Shown here piece by piece: positions 38,301 to 46,916 of a stretch of 64,000 nt of DNA (position 1 is its first letter; each line of letters starts with the position of its first letter). Where the stretch lies: NCBI GenBank assembly GCA_029204225.1, contig CM055107.1, positions 11,789,068 through 11,853,067 of the forward strand, in the 5' to 3' direction. The stretch comes from Diphasiastrum complanatum (taxonomy: Eukaryota; Streptophyta; Lycopodiopsida; Lycopodiales; Lycopodiaceae). Under the pieces are notes generated by a model. The model saw nothing but the letters and a program-made list of their open reading frames with translations. It was not told the origin of the DNA and ran no database searches. The position numbers and the translations under genes were made by a program.

Positions 38301-39520
38301 TTACAAGAGTGGCAAATTAGCCACGATCTAAAATACTTCTGCTGATGTCATGATATTTGATCAAATATTTGTACCCCATGGTACTTGGCTGATCTTCTTG
38401 GCCGTTCGTGGAGCAAGAAAGATTTTGTGTCGCGAAACAATTTCGTGTCATGTGTCGCGAAATTGTTCGCGAACAATTTCGTTTCTTGTGTCTTTTCTGT
38501 CAAAATCTGTGTAGAGAGCTAGCATGGCTTTGGCACTAGAAACATTTTGTTTCTTCATTGTAGAGATCCTTTATCCTGGTTTATTGGAAGAATATGTTGT
38601 TTGTACCAGTCTTCAACTCAACTGTTTGATTGGTGCTGACTTTACACTTCAGAGTCTTTGCATGTGCAATTCGGATACATTCAAACAATAAAACAAATTT
38701 GATAGTTTGATCAATGTTAAAAAAGACTCTTTTGTTGTGTAAGCAGTGAGATGCAATTTTAAGGGGATTCATAGATGCTTACTGTAGTTGCCTAGATCTC
38801 CCAGTCCAGTACCCCAAATGCCATTGTTGTTTTTCTTTGATACATAAAGCAAGGCATATATCTGTCCAACGGCACACTTTGTATAAATGGAGGATGTACT
38901 TTTGGCCTCAGAATCTCATTAAAAAAACTTTTTTTTCTTTCAAAAATATGTACTAAGAAAAAAATTGTCGAGGCGACGTTCTAGAACGGGTCCCCGTTCT
39001 GGAACGGGCAAGTATGGCTGCAAGGCAGCCTTATTGTCAATATTTTGTGTGTTTGAACCGTTCCGGAAGGGAACGCGTTCTGGAACACGTTCCATTTCGA
39101 AACCTGGGCAAAAAAAAAAGATTTAAAAAAACGTGAATATTTACAAAGGGTCCGTTCCGACCCAGCTTTCAGCATATATTGGTTGAGCAGATTACGGTGG
39201 AGCATCTTCAGCTGGTCAGTCTTCAAATGTCTCACCATCATGAACTCCCATAGTGATTCTGGAACGGCAACTATGCGTGTAACAGAGTTACAACCAATTT
39301 CCGGTTTGTACTAATCTTTAGACAGCAAGGATTCCTTAAGAATTCAAATTCGATACCACTTTAGCTATCACAGTTATGCATAAGTAACAAAACTTCCAAA
39401 GGTTAGCCTTTCAACAAATCTAGCCAATCAATATGCTACTGTCGCGGACAGTATCATAAACCCAGGAGATTTTAACTTCTGCCCACAAAAAACGGTTGCA
39501 GTGCGTTGGGATCTCTCTCT

Positions 39521-39556
<36 letters not shown>

Positions 39557-41732
39557 AGCTGTACCACAGCGATTCTGCTCGCAAACCCTCCTATCAGATA
39601 GCGATTCTGCTCACAAACCCTCCTATCAGATGGATCGCGGCCAGCAAGGGTCAACTTTTTTTTTAATAAAAAAAATATGTTCCGACCCAGTACGTTCCGG
39701 AACGTACTGTACAGAACGTACAGTACGTTTCGACCCAAAAGGGTTGGAACGGCCAACTCTTGATATTCAGAAAGTTTTCTCAAAGCCAAATCTCACGGTT
39801 TCACTATCTGAATAAAAGGTTACAAAGTTGGCCTTTTTCTATGTTCTAAAAAGCTTACATTTGAGTAGTCAGTAGTTTTCTCATTAAAAAAAGCTTCACT
39901 ACAAGTAGATCTGAGAGTGACCCACAAATGTGACACTTACCAATATTAGGAAGTCTTTCATTTCATCATTCTCGACCCCAATGAGCTGATCTATACTATC
40001 GCCCTTGTTTGCACTGATCAGAGGATTAGAATTGCATCTTAGAATTGCATAACAGCCAAGTACATAGTCTACAGCGCCAATTTAAAATATCTACTAGCTC
40101 ATGAAAAAATTGTCAGTTTATTTCCATTTCGAAGATGGTAGGGTAAATAATACTTCAGGTATGTACCTTCTTCCGACCACAAAACGTATAATAATCCCTT
40201 TATTAACCTCAAGTTTTTGCAATGCCGTCCCTGCTGTTGCCAAATTACTATCATCAAACAAGGGCGTCTAGGCTGGTTTAGCGTAAAGCAACTGGGATAC
40301 AATTACCACGCCTTTTCCAAGTAAGTGACTTGAAAAACCTTTTTGAAATCTAAACCAATTTGTAGCCTTACTTTCATTACTCTTACAGACCCTGATGTAC
40401 AAAGTATCCTAGAAAGTTTATCCTACAGTTTATTTGATGAGGAATTCAGAGAAGTCCTCTCACCAGTAGGCATCCAAGTTTTGCGAATAGAGTCCCTTCT
40501 AGATCGTTGACCAAACCCAGTGTTTATGCCTATCACAGCATGTAGCCGATTATTTGACGTTGCATTCGAAATTGGAGGATGTCTAGCACTATAACCTTGG
40601 CTCCTGGCAGCGGATAGCTCTATCTCCAGTTCTGCTAACCTCTTTGTTTTATCCCTAAAGCAATAAGGATGTTAGAGACTTATTCTCAGCTCAATTCCAA
40701 TGGATTTTAATAAAAATATTCTCAAAGACGCTAAAAAAGTAAAGCAAACATGCAGGAAATTGAAACTACAAAACTTACTTGCAGTCAATCCTCTTTAAGG
40801 TGTCATCAATGGATAATGTGCCTGTCCTCTGCCAGATTCAATGAAATAAAAATCGTGATGTAGAAAAATTTAATCATGCTCTATGGACAGTGAGACTGAA
40901 ATAATAGTTCATTGTTCTGTAGGTCAGCATATTAGTCATTGCCAAAATTTGCTCACACAATTTTTATCAGATCAAAGAAGATATAGTGTATATCTTGAAA
41001 GGACTAAAATGAAACTCGAGACAGGGTAATTGCTCAAAAACACATTTAAACAACGAGAAGTGATCCTGTGAAATTGCATGTATTTAGAATGTCTTGATAC
41101 ACTTTATCAGATAGTTTTACACTATTGGAATACATAACTCCCACAAAAAAGTCTCCATGTCTCACACTTTTCGACTTCAATATTGACTTCTGAATAAGAA
41201 GTGCAAAACACTTATAATTATGGTTTATACATGAGTAGCAGAGCCTGTTTTAAGATTTTCATATTCTGAAGGCCGATAAACCTCCAGCTTATTTGAGTGG
41301 AGATATATGAAACGTATAAATACGTTACATAGTAAAGAAGCTGTCTACTCAAACACTCCATTTCTGTACTGACTTTTCAACAACAAATAAGCCAAAAAAG
41401 GAACGTTTGCAGAGACGACCTGTCCATTGGTCTTCTGCAATGGACCGGAAAGGTGTACCCGCACCTCCGCATCCTGCCACAATCTGTCCACGGTAGTGGA
41501 AGACCCTACGCCAAGTTAGTCACAGAATCTATTATATGTCAGACAGTGTCTTTCTGTTCACTTTTTACTGACAAAGAGCACTCTTCAGTGAATAAAGTTG
41601 GTATTCAATGCAGAGAGAATGGCTACCATACCTGCCAGCAATGTAAAAGCAAGCCAAGAAAGAGATCATGACCATGATAAGGGAAATCATGCCACTCCGA
41701 ATCGCCCCTGACTGTGACAACCGGCTCTTCAT
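21185..41732 (-). CDS. Golgi beta-1,3-galactosyltransferase, HPGT type, 11 exons, 351 aa
   Basis: This type-II Golgi enzyme is expected to add the first galactose to hydroxyproline of arabinogalactan proteins. Exons (complement): 41632-41732 (coding part), 41420-41483, 40779-40828, 40464-40654, 40167-40230, 39941-40037, 30388-30511, 30068-30155, 29717-29767, 21717-21788 and 21185-21338. All junctions are GT-AG and in phase, totalling 1056 nt. In order they encode a signal anchor (residues 15-32) ending FYIAGRLWQDAE; a stem with [34 protein letters not shown] at the start of the GT31 domain; GDSID and [22 protein letters not shown] with D223-D224-N225 as the metal site; [41 protein letters not shown]; and [23 protein letters not shown] (E310, D311). 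The length fits HPGTs. H replaces the usual R in YFRHA (YFTHA). An alternative last exon (20591-20625) would change the C-terminus. An upstream exon near 42036-42085 could add a short N-terminal extension in frame. Confidence 0.92.
22700..24962 (-). mobile_element. Ty3-gypsy element (gag end, protease, RT, RNase H) in HPGT intron 9
   Basis: On the - strand, reading down from 24962: a Lys-rich Gag end with a partial knuckle ([11 protein letters not shown], 24840-24875); a protease-like segment with [21 protein letters not shown] (about 24600-24670), in which the expected D-S/T-G is DIG; a spacer with [14 protein letters not shown]; reverse transcriptase ([37 protein letters not shown] at 23890-24080); the thumb/connection region ([17 protein letters not shown], 23222-23512); and RNase H, with [18 protein letters not shown] and [12 protein letters not shown] ending near 22750. 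The catalytic YxDD region is frameshifted, and no integrase follows on the expected side. The element lies in the same orientation as the host gene. Confidence 0.92.
25080..25660 (-). mobile_element. LINE (non-LTR) reverse transcriptase fragment
   Basis: The - strand encodes FVDFRKAF (about 25460), the FVDF(K/R)KAFD motif of LINE reverse transcriptase. Then come [17 protein letters not shown] with the YVDD catalytic core (near 25255-25270), and [19 protein letters not shown]. The fragment is about 0.5 kb with stops, and no endonuclease domain or poly(A) tail was seen. It sits between two gypsy fragments inside the HPGT intron. Confidence 0.85.
25720..26510 (-). mobile_element. Ty3-gypsy integrase fragment
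   Basis: Reading the - strand from 26500 down, the gypsy integrase core is visible as [18 protein letters not shown]. It is followed, through stops and frame changes, by a degenerate C-terminal region with [10 protein letters not shown] and [12 protein letters not shown] near 25830-25990. It lies upstream of the gag-RNase H block at 22.7-25.0 kb in the reading direction, so it cannot be that element's own integrase in normal order. It is either a second element or a rearranged part. Confidence 0.75.
26597..26747. repeat. Tandem duplication, 76-bp unit
   Basis: Two adjacent copies begin TGTGTC(A/G)CTCAT.CACTGG and contain GACCAAGT.TCCCA and TGAC(C/T).GTCAAC. The copies are about 85% alike. 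No coding potential. Confidence 0.88.
27584..27596 (+). promoter_or_regulatory. PBS-like site with probable LTR upstream
   Basis: TGGTATTAGAGCC differs by one base from the initiator-Met primer site. It follows a relatively GC-richer stretch (27220-27580) that could be an LTR. No gag domain follows, so this is at most a solo LTR plus leader. Confidence 0.4.
28317..28373. repeat. (CT)n microsatellite
   Basis: About 28 uninterrupted CT units within HPGT intron 9. Confidence 0.97.
29232..29299. repeat. (CT)n microsatellite
   Basis: About 33 CT units in HPGT intron 9, some 420 bp downstream of exon 9 in the direction of transcription. Confidence 0.97.
30870..30930. repeat. ACGTTT-rich imperfect palindrome
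   Basis: TTTGAAACACGTTC faces AACGTTTCAAACGTGTTTGAA, so the segment can fold. It is reminiscent in style of the GTTCCGGAAC-rich segment at 38.97-39.74 kb, in the same HPGT intron. Confidence 0.6.
31000..32400. other. Unassigned part of HPGT intron 6
   Basis: 31.0-31.6 kb is GC-richer than its surroundings and has a TATA-like GAGTATAAGTAGCC near 31058, as an LTR might, but no partner LTR was found. A stretch around 32340-32390 (CAGTATTATGTCA.AATGAATG) also occurs at 28517-28550, so it is a dispersed repeat. Confidence 0.4.
32540..33272 (+). mobile_element. Ty3-gypsy RNase H/integrase fragment
   Basis: The + strand encodes [20 protein letters not shown] then [12 protein letters not shown] (RNase H end; 32544-32690). 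A spacer follows, then KYYMPDM, then the integrase H2C2 zinc finger: [17 protein letters not shown] and CMPCQ (about 32880-33080). It then jumps to [16 protein letters not shown], which looks like the integrase C-terminal part. The core with the DDE residues is missing and stops occur. It runs antisense to the HPGT gene that contains it. Confidence 0.85.
33283..33862 (-). repeat. Truncated 3' LTR of intronic copia
   Basis: About 580 bp match the 5' LTR segment 37963-38557 with scattered substitutions, many of them CG to TG or CA changes in this copy. The inner end is TGAAGAAACA next to a GAGAGGG polypurine tract. The outer 640 bp are missing; the gypsy fragment ending near 33272 abuts the break. 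Confidence 0.9.
33971..34339 (-). pseudogene. Copia RNase H domain
   Basis: It encodes [30 protein letters not shown] (the conserved S-EAEY motif) and [24 protein letters not shown]. These supply the acidic RNase H residues and the copia C-terminal signature. It is out of frame with the upstream reverse transcriptase. Confidence 0.93.
34355..34888 (-). pseudogene. Copia reverse transcriptase, C-terminal half
   Basis: It contains [11 protein letters not shown] with the YVDD catalytic motif, then [28 protein letters not shown] and [13 protein letters not shown]. It is the continuation of the ORF at 34977-36077, separated from it by a stop and about 90 bp. Confidence 0.95.
34977..36077 (-). pseudogene. 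Copia integrase C-terminus, linker and reverse transcriptase start
   Basis: At 366 codons this is the longest open frame in the window. It begins in the integrase ([35 protein letters not shown]) and passes through an acidic Ser-rich linker. It then enters reverse transcriptase with [52 protein letters not shown] and [18 protein letters not shown]; the usual D of VKTAFL is altered to I (KIAFL). It ends at a stop just before the central palm. Confidence 0.95.
36026..36598 (-). pseudogene. Copia GAG-pre-integrase and integrase core
   Basis: Two frames make up this piece. 36308-36598 encodes the pre-integrase [14 protein letters not shown] and the start of the core ([24 protein letters not shown], first acidic residues). 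36026-36271 encodes [14 protein letters not shown] and [21 protein letters not shown], with the second Asp and the Glu of the DDE triad. Confidence 0.92.
36736..37179 (-). pseudogene. Copia gag fragment
   Basis: Shows the UBN2-type Gag pattern: [41 protein letters not shown] and [13 protein letters not shown]. The zinc knuckle expected downstream is missing, as the frame ends in an unrelated stretch. Confidence 0.9.
37306..37318 (-). promoter_or_regulatory. Copia primer binding site
   Basis: The - strand reads TGGTATCAGAGCC, the initiator-Met tRNA site, four bases inside the CA end of the 5' LTR. Confidence 0.95.
37323..38557 (-). repeat. 5' LTR of intronic copia, 1235 bp
   Basis: On the - strand it runs from TGAAGAAACA to CGCA, giving TG...CA termini. 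Segment 37470-37760 is built of degenerate CGAAA, CGAAG and GAAGCGAA pentamers. The outer half is dense in TCGCGA and TTCGCGAA palindromes. Confidence 0.88.
38970..39740. repeat. GTTCCGGAAC-rich palindromic repeat region
   Basis: Two clusters of GTTCTGGAAC, GTTCCGGAAG and GGAACG motifs (38975-39170 and 39680-39745) flank a (CT)n run and ordinary intron sequence. A perfect 20-bp palindrome centred on CCGG lies at 39689-39708. The shared phrase GTTCCGACCCAG occurs in both clusters. It could be a non-autonomous transposon or one LTR; the boundaries are unclear. Confidence 0.6.
39509..39554. repeat. (CT)n microsatellite
   Basis: Slightly interrupted CT run of about 45 bp in HPGT intron 6. Confidence 0.95.
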
Positions 41733-41787
41733 TGTATAGATCTTGTTATGTCCATGCACGAGCTTAGAAAATATCTCCTTTTCTTGA
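41632..41787 (-). other. HPGT exon 1 (5' UTR end, start codon, signal anchor)
   Basis: A TTTGTAG acceptor at 41788 opens this exon; the chosen ATG is at 41732. It gives a 14-residue basic cytosolic tail and a roughly 18-residue membrane anchor, typical of plant Golgi galactosyltransferases. The frame is open upstream of the ATG, and a candidate 5' exon near 42036-42085 (encoding FESLEELSTFY, donor CAG/GTGTGA) joins in frame, so translation could start earlier. Confidence 0.75.
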
Positions 41788-43217
41788 CTACAAACATTAA
41801 AAAAAAGCATCATTGGATGGCCTATCGTTGACTTGTCACCTCGAGTAACAATGACGGAAAACCTTAAGAAATCTCACGCCCTTCAGTCTGCCCTCATTCC
41901 TAACGTTCTAATTATGCACGAACTGGACTAAGCTATTATGTTCTTTCAGTATACTTTTCGGTTTCCTTTGCAACTTCAATTACACGGAAAATTCTAGAGA
42001 GGAAGAGAAGCATGCATTCATTATCACACCTGTAGAACGTACTCAACTCTTCAAGGGACTCAAATAGCGCAACATTCATCATATGTTCAGGACTGAAAAT
42101 ACAAAATATCTTGATAAATCCAGACTACAAAGTATATTGGTATATTTCACGCCAGAACTGCAATTCCAAGTATCCTCACCCTAAAATACGTAGAGATTTT
42201 GCTCATCCAATGCTTCTTAAGTTTTCCCTGGCCTTATTTTCGGTCACCTTCACCTTACATCCTAAGAGCTTCCATCATCTTCATACAAAGAACGAATCCT
42301 TCTGACCATTGTCAATAGATAATATTCTGTATACAACCATCTTATCGACTTCAGTTTCGTAAGCCATAGACACGTCGACGCTTCAGCTAAGTAAAAACCT
42401 GTCCCTTCATCTGCCTGTCCTGATTTTACTTGATTCAGCTCAAAATACTGTAACACGGCATCGCCTCCAACATACCAAACCAGATCAAAACCCGGCCATG
42501 CACTTCCAGGTGCGATTGCCAAGCTCCCATTACCATCAAAGCCTTCAGATCACTGCCAAGAGCTGCTTTCAAGAGGGAATTCAGAAATTAAAACGCATTT
42601 AAGAGCAAAATTTGTGCACCAGATCACCTGCCAATAGCTTGCACATCAATTGACTACCTAACACCCTGCGATGGCATGCACTGACAGAGAGTTGTTAGAC
42701 CAGAGAGAACATCTGATTACTGTTCGCATTTTTTGCAGCATTGGATGACAAGTCGTAATCCCATAATATTATATAATATATGACTACGATTGGTGAGATG
42801 AATTCATTATATGGAAATAGTAGAGTTAAATAATAATATCCCTGCTTTTATTAACAAGGGATAGTGGCAAGCCACAATGGCCCTACCTTAATAAAATTTG
42901 GTGTATAAGCCATTGTAAAATTGTTTTGTTTTTATTTGGCTTTTAGGAATGGATTTTAGTCATGGTACATGTAAATGGTTGATCCAATAGTGTAATGGAT
43001 TCTTTGTGTTGATTACGCCCAGTTTTTGGGTTTTTTAAAAACCATAAAATGTCATTGAATTTTTTTTTTTAAATTTGAAATTCTGAAGCACATTCCAAAC
43101 GCGCGGCAGACTGTGCGCGTCAGACTGCCACGTGGCAGTTTCTCATTGGTCCAAAAAAACCACAGTGTTGATTATGCTTTGTAAATGGCATGTGGAAAAG
43201 CCAAAGACTCCAATACG

Positions 43218-43333
43218 CAATGGAAGGAGCCGGGCACAAGCCATTCTGCCCGGTTCGGCTTTCCATAAAAATTTAGGCTCGGCTTTTGGAAAGCCGAACA
43301 AGGCAAAATGGCCTATGCCCGGCTCCTTCCATA
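43218..43333. repeat. Foldback element 1 (MITE-like)
   Basis: The left arm starts at TGGAAGGAGCCGGGCA and continues to TTCGGCTTTCC; the right arm is its reverse complement, from GGAAAGCCGAA to TGCCCGGCTCCTTCCA. Arms are about 45 bp with a short AT-rich loop. Nearby, CTGCCACGTGGCAG at 43125-43138 is a perfect palindrome. Confidence 0.85.
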
Positions 43334-43653
43334 ATACATTAAGTTACTCCATGGAAAACATCTTAAGTTGTAAGAATTTGTTCAAAAAGTAGTGTAGTTG
43401 GCTTTTGTGATTGTTTGTTTGAGGTTATCTCGATTCATGATTGTTTGTTGGTGGTGTGTTTTTATTGAAGGATGCTCATCTTCTATATTGTGTGATGTAT
43501 TCATTTAATGTTTGATTGTTATCACAATATATAGGTGTCCCTAGAAAATACACACAAACATTTACCAATATAGCTTGCAAAGGCATTCAACATACATTTT
43601 ACACAAGGCCTAACAATTAACAATTTAATTTCCAATCCAAAAGAATGTACCAA

Positions 43654-43948
43654 GACGAGAGCTTTCCAACAATATCCGACATGACCCACTTCCAAGCAAC
43701 CGTTCAAAAGTTATAACCAGTCAAAGTTTTAAAAGACCCAATACCTCTGCTATGCATGGATTAAGGACTCTTTTGACCAAATATCGCTTTTGTGTGTGAA
43801 TAGAGCACCCTCTTAGTGAGAGGGTACTCTATGGGCGCACAAAAGCGATATTTGACTCTCTCTCTTTTCTAGAAACTTTGACTGGCTATAACTTTTTAAC
43901 AGTAGCTTAGAAGTAGGTCATGTAGGCTATCGTTCGATAGCTCTCGTC
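43654..43948. repeat. Foldback element 2, arms about 145 bp
   Basis: GACGAGAGC at the left end pairs with GCTCTCGTC at the right end. Pairing continues inward through TTATAACCAGTCAAAGTTT, AAATATCGCTTTTGTG and AGAGCACCCTCT to a five-base loop around 43816. The arms are roughly 80-85% complementary. No ORF inside. It fits a MITE or an inverted-repeat hairpin locus. Confidence 0.88.
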
Positions 43949-44269
43949 AAGAGCGCTTTCCAATAATATATTTTTCGTCTCAATCGGAATTACGGTTAAA
44001 AAGTTATACTTTTTTTTAATAATAAATTGCATATTATACTATGAATAGAATGTCATGCTTGCGAGCTGCCCATGACGCCGAATTATAGCATTATTATGAA
44101 AACTTTCTTTTCAATTTTAATGATCTACATTACGTAGATTTCAAATTTGAGTGTTTTGATTGGTCCATGTGTAAGCAAAATTTGAGAAAAAATAAAAAAA
44201 GAATCTTTACAAAGGGTCTTCTTTGGATTTAGAACTCCTTCAATAATTTTGCCAGGAACAAAGGGTACT

Positions 44270-44810
44270 TGACAACTTTTAGATTGGCAAAAGCCATAAG
44301 AAGAAAATGTCACCAATGTCGCAAATGTCTTGAGAAAAGATCTCGAGCTGAGAGGCACTATCCTCATCAAGGTCATCAGTAAAGACTAAAGGATGCGGTG
44401 ATAGAGGAGCATCAGAAACAAGAGGGGAAAGGATAGCAGGAGTAATACCATTTTTATTCTCCAAGCACATGAACACTTTTCTGATGTGCATATTACAAAA
44501 CTTTTCCTCTTCATCGAATTTTTCAACGAAATCATAAGGCGATTGTAAAGATTCTCCACTAAGATCAAAGTGTCTTTCTTCTTAACAAACTCAAGATAAA
44601 TCTTTACCCAGCCAATAGTTTCAAGCAGATCAATCAGGCAAAGAATCTTATCTTCAGGTCCAGCAGAAGAACATGTAGCCCTATCAGTGCTAATGAAAAA
44701 TTTATGCATCTCAACGACCTTTTTCATACAACAAATCAATGTTAGAACAAAATGGTTAGGTGAAGGAAGGGGCTCCCCATAACTCAATGAGACAGCATCC
44801 TGAAACCGTC
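44270..44810 (-). pseudogene. Unrecognised coding remnant
   Basis: Two overlapping - strand frames read like real protein but need a frameshift between them. The first (down to about 44540) encodes GPEDKILCLIDLLETIGWVKIYLEFV. The second encodes SPYDFVEKFDEEEKFCNMHIRKVF and an acidic DDLDEDSASQLE tail, ending about 44279. No family was recognised and no splice junction was found to join the frames. It could be a gene fragment or part of a transposon. Confidence 0.35.
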
Positions 44811-46394
44811 CTGTGTGGACTAAACCATAAAAACAAACCTTTATTAGTTTTTTCTAAATCGGATAAAAGGTAAAAGCTTCAGTACTATCCCAACCAAGGA
44901 ATAGTTGGATTTACACCACCAGGATGCATAGAGAGAGATACAAGACTGCACTTAGTTCCTTTTGACAAAGCAAGACTGAAGCTTTTTAAAGCCTTTATTC
45001 ATAATCCAACAAAGTTAAGTATAGTTGAAAAGTAAAATATAGTACTAAAAAGCACCATAAAGCATAACCACTTTCAAGACGTCCAGCTGATACCTGCTGC
45101 CACCATCCCACAAAACAAAACCGCTCAAGTTAGTTTGGTGAGGAAGACAAGTGTCATGGCTGAATGACAGACGACAATTGTCAGTTGTAATTCATGTCCA
45201 AAAGAAGTTATACTACTTAACAATTTTGCATAGCATCTTTAAATAAAAAATAGTCCAGTCTTTCCAAACAAATAGTGTTTTTGGCAATAGGCCAATCCCT
45301 GTATCAGGGTGAGTGCCATGTTGATCAGCTTATGGTCCATATCGGTTCATTTTTAGTAATACAAGAGTATGAAAAGTTTTAACCATTCTTAATTTGCTAA
45401 GCCAAAAGACTTGGTGTGGACATGTGTGTTGGTATTAGGCCAAATCCATGTCATGCTAAGCCAAGTGACCCTTGCAAAGCAAGGTATGTCACGCACTACT
45501 GTCCATACTCCTGAGCATATCCATGCTTTCTAGTTGTATCGCACTAGAAGTCTAAAGTAACATTTAAAAAGGGTGGGGTTAGTTATTACCAAGATTGCTA
45601 TACATAGATAATACCTGATATATGGACACTGTTTCAGATAGACATGATCAGTTTTTAGTAAGAAATTTTCAATATTTTTATTAGGTGTTAGGGTAGATCC
45701 GTGCCGTTCTAACCCTTTTGTAAAAACTACGTATCTTACGCATTTCCATGCTGTCTAAGACAGTTTTATTGGAGTTCCTACTGTTAGGTTTCTGACAGGG
45801 ATTTCTTTAAAAATCGTTTAGTTAATTTTGCTTTTTTGGGGAGTATTACCTTTTTTCTAAAGTTGTTTCTTTCGAAAAAGAGGGTGAAACATATCAATTG
45901 TGAAGGTGTAAGGAGATAGTTAACCCATTCTTGTTCGTGCATTGTAGAATTTGTATACGAATCGATAACGAGAAGTCATACTTGAATGTTTGTCGACGAG
46001 GCTTCTTGAGAGGCAACCATCGTTGTTTTTCCGCAAAAAGTTTATCTTTATATCATAATGACAAAAAGTAGTTTGTTTAGTCCATAGCTACGTTCAAGAG
46101 TAAAAAACATTTAGATAAAGTGCACGGAATGTGTCAAATCGTCTACTTTATGAAGTTTCAATCAATGACATACCTTTGCTTTGAGTACGATAATGCACGA
46201 TTTGAGTATGAACCAGAGCGTAGAAGGTAAAGGCCGTAGTAAGAGATGACGCTACATTATCACATGCACTGATTAACAATTTAGTATCATATAGTGAGAC
46301 TGGGAAACGTAAAAAACGTCATTTGAGAATATCAGTTCTTTGTAAGAATAGAGAGTACATCTAATTCTTAGAGGTGAGCATTCAACATTCCTTC

Positions 46395-46916
46395 TATCCA
46401 TTGTTGGATAATATAAGGTATGAGAGTGAGAAAGCAACTATTCATTAAAAGAAGAAGTGTGCTTTCTGTCCATTGCTGGACAACAAAATATATGAACCAT
46501 TACACCTTCTAAAAAACAAAAAGGGTGAACCTCTTGTCCATCGCTGGACAGTAGTGTGTATTTTCATATATAATATCAAGAAAAAGGGAACAATGGAGCT
46601 TGTTGTCCATCACTGGACAGAAAGTCCATTTCTCTTGCAAGACCATCTTCAAAAGTAAAGAAATCATGCTAGTGGACATAAGCATTCAAAAGTGCTTTAG
46701 TTTGAAGCAACCAAACTGCTACAATGTAGCTATTCCATCACTGCCCTCTGCAAGCGAAGAGGCACTCATACCTACGAAAAGATGGCAAGTAAGCAATCAC
46801 TGCCTACTAATCATTTTGAAATGATGTAGTAGGGCGCATGATATTCATCGCTAATAGGCAGAAACCACCTGTTCCATCTACACAAAGATGCATTGGAACT
46901 TGTCCATCGCTGGACT
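46395..46916. repeat. Family of five TGTCCA-N4-TGGACA hairpins
   Basis: Sixteen-base hairpins with a six-base stem and a four-base loop occur at 46395-46410 (variant TATCCA/TGGATA), 46467-46482, 46535-46550, 46604-46619 and 46901-46916. Loops are TTGT, TTGC, TCGC, TCAC and TCGC. The first four are spaced 72, 68 and 69 bp apart. The DNA between them is far less alike, sharing only A-rich tracts before each unit. Confidence 0.9.

Larger units (their letters stand above)
33283..38557 (-). mobile_element. Ty1-copia element in HPGT intron 6, 5' LTR complete
   Basis: A nearly complete copia element lies in the sense orientation of the host gene. Order on the - strand: 5' LTR (38557-37323), primer site (37318-37306), gag (37179-36736), GAG-pre-integrase and integrase (36598-35800), linker, reverse transcriptase (35400-34480), RNase H (34339-33971), polypurine tract (near 33870) and truncated 3' LTR (33862-33283). 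Gag is short, with no zinc knuckle or protease seen between 36736 and 36600. Reverse transcriptase is split by a stop or frame change around 34890-34980, and integrase by a stop near 36300. Its LTR copies are similar, so it is probably among the younger insertions in this window. Confidence 0.93.

Noticed and set aside
42262-42522. 86-codon - strand ORF as a first exon of the galactosyltransferase
   Set aside because: No donor joins it in phase to exon 41632-41787, and HPGTs need no such extension. The short piece at 42036-42085 is a better candidate.
46395-46916. CRISPR-like regular spacing
   Set aside because: The units are only 16 bp, few, themselves palindromic with varied loops, and lie in plant DNA with no cas genes. 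A hairpin repeat family fits better.
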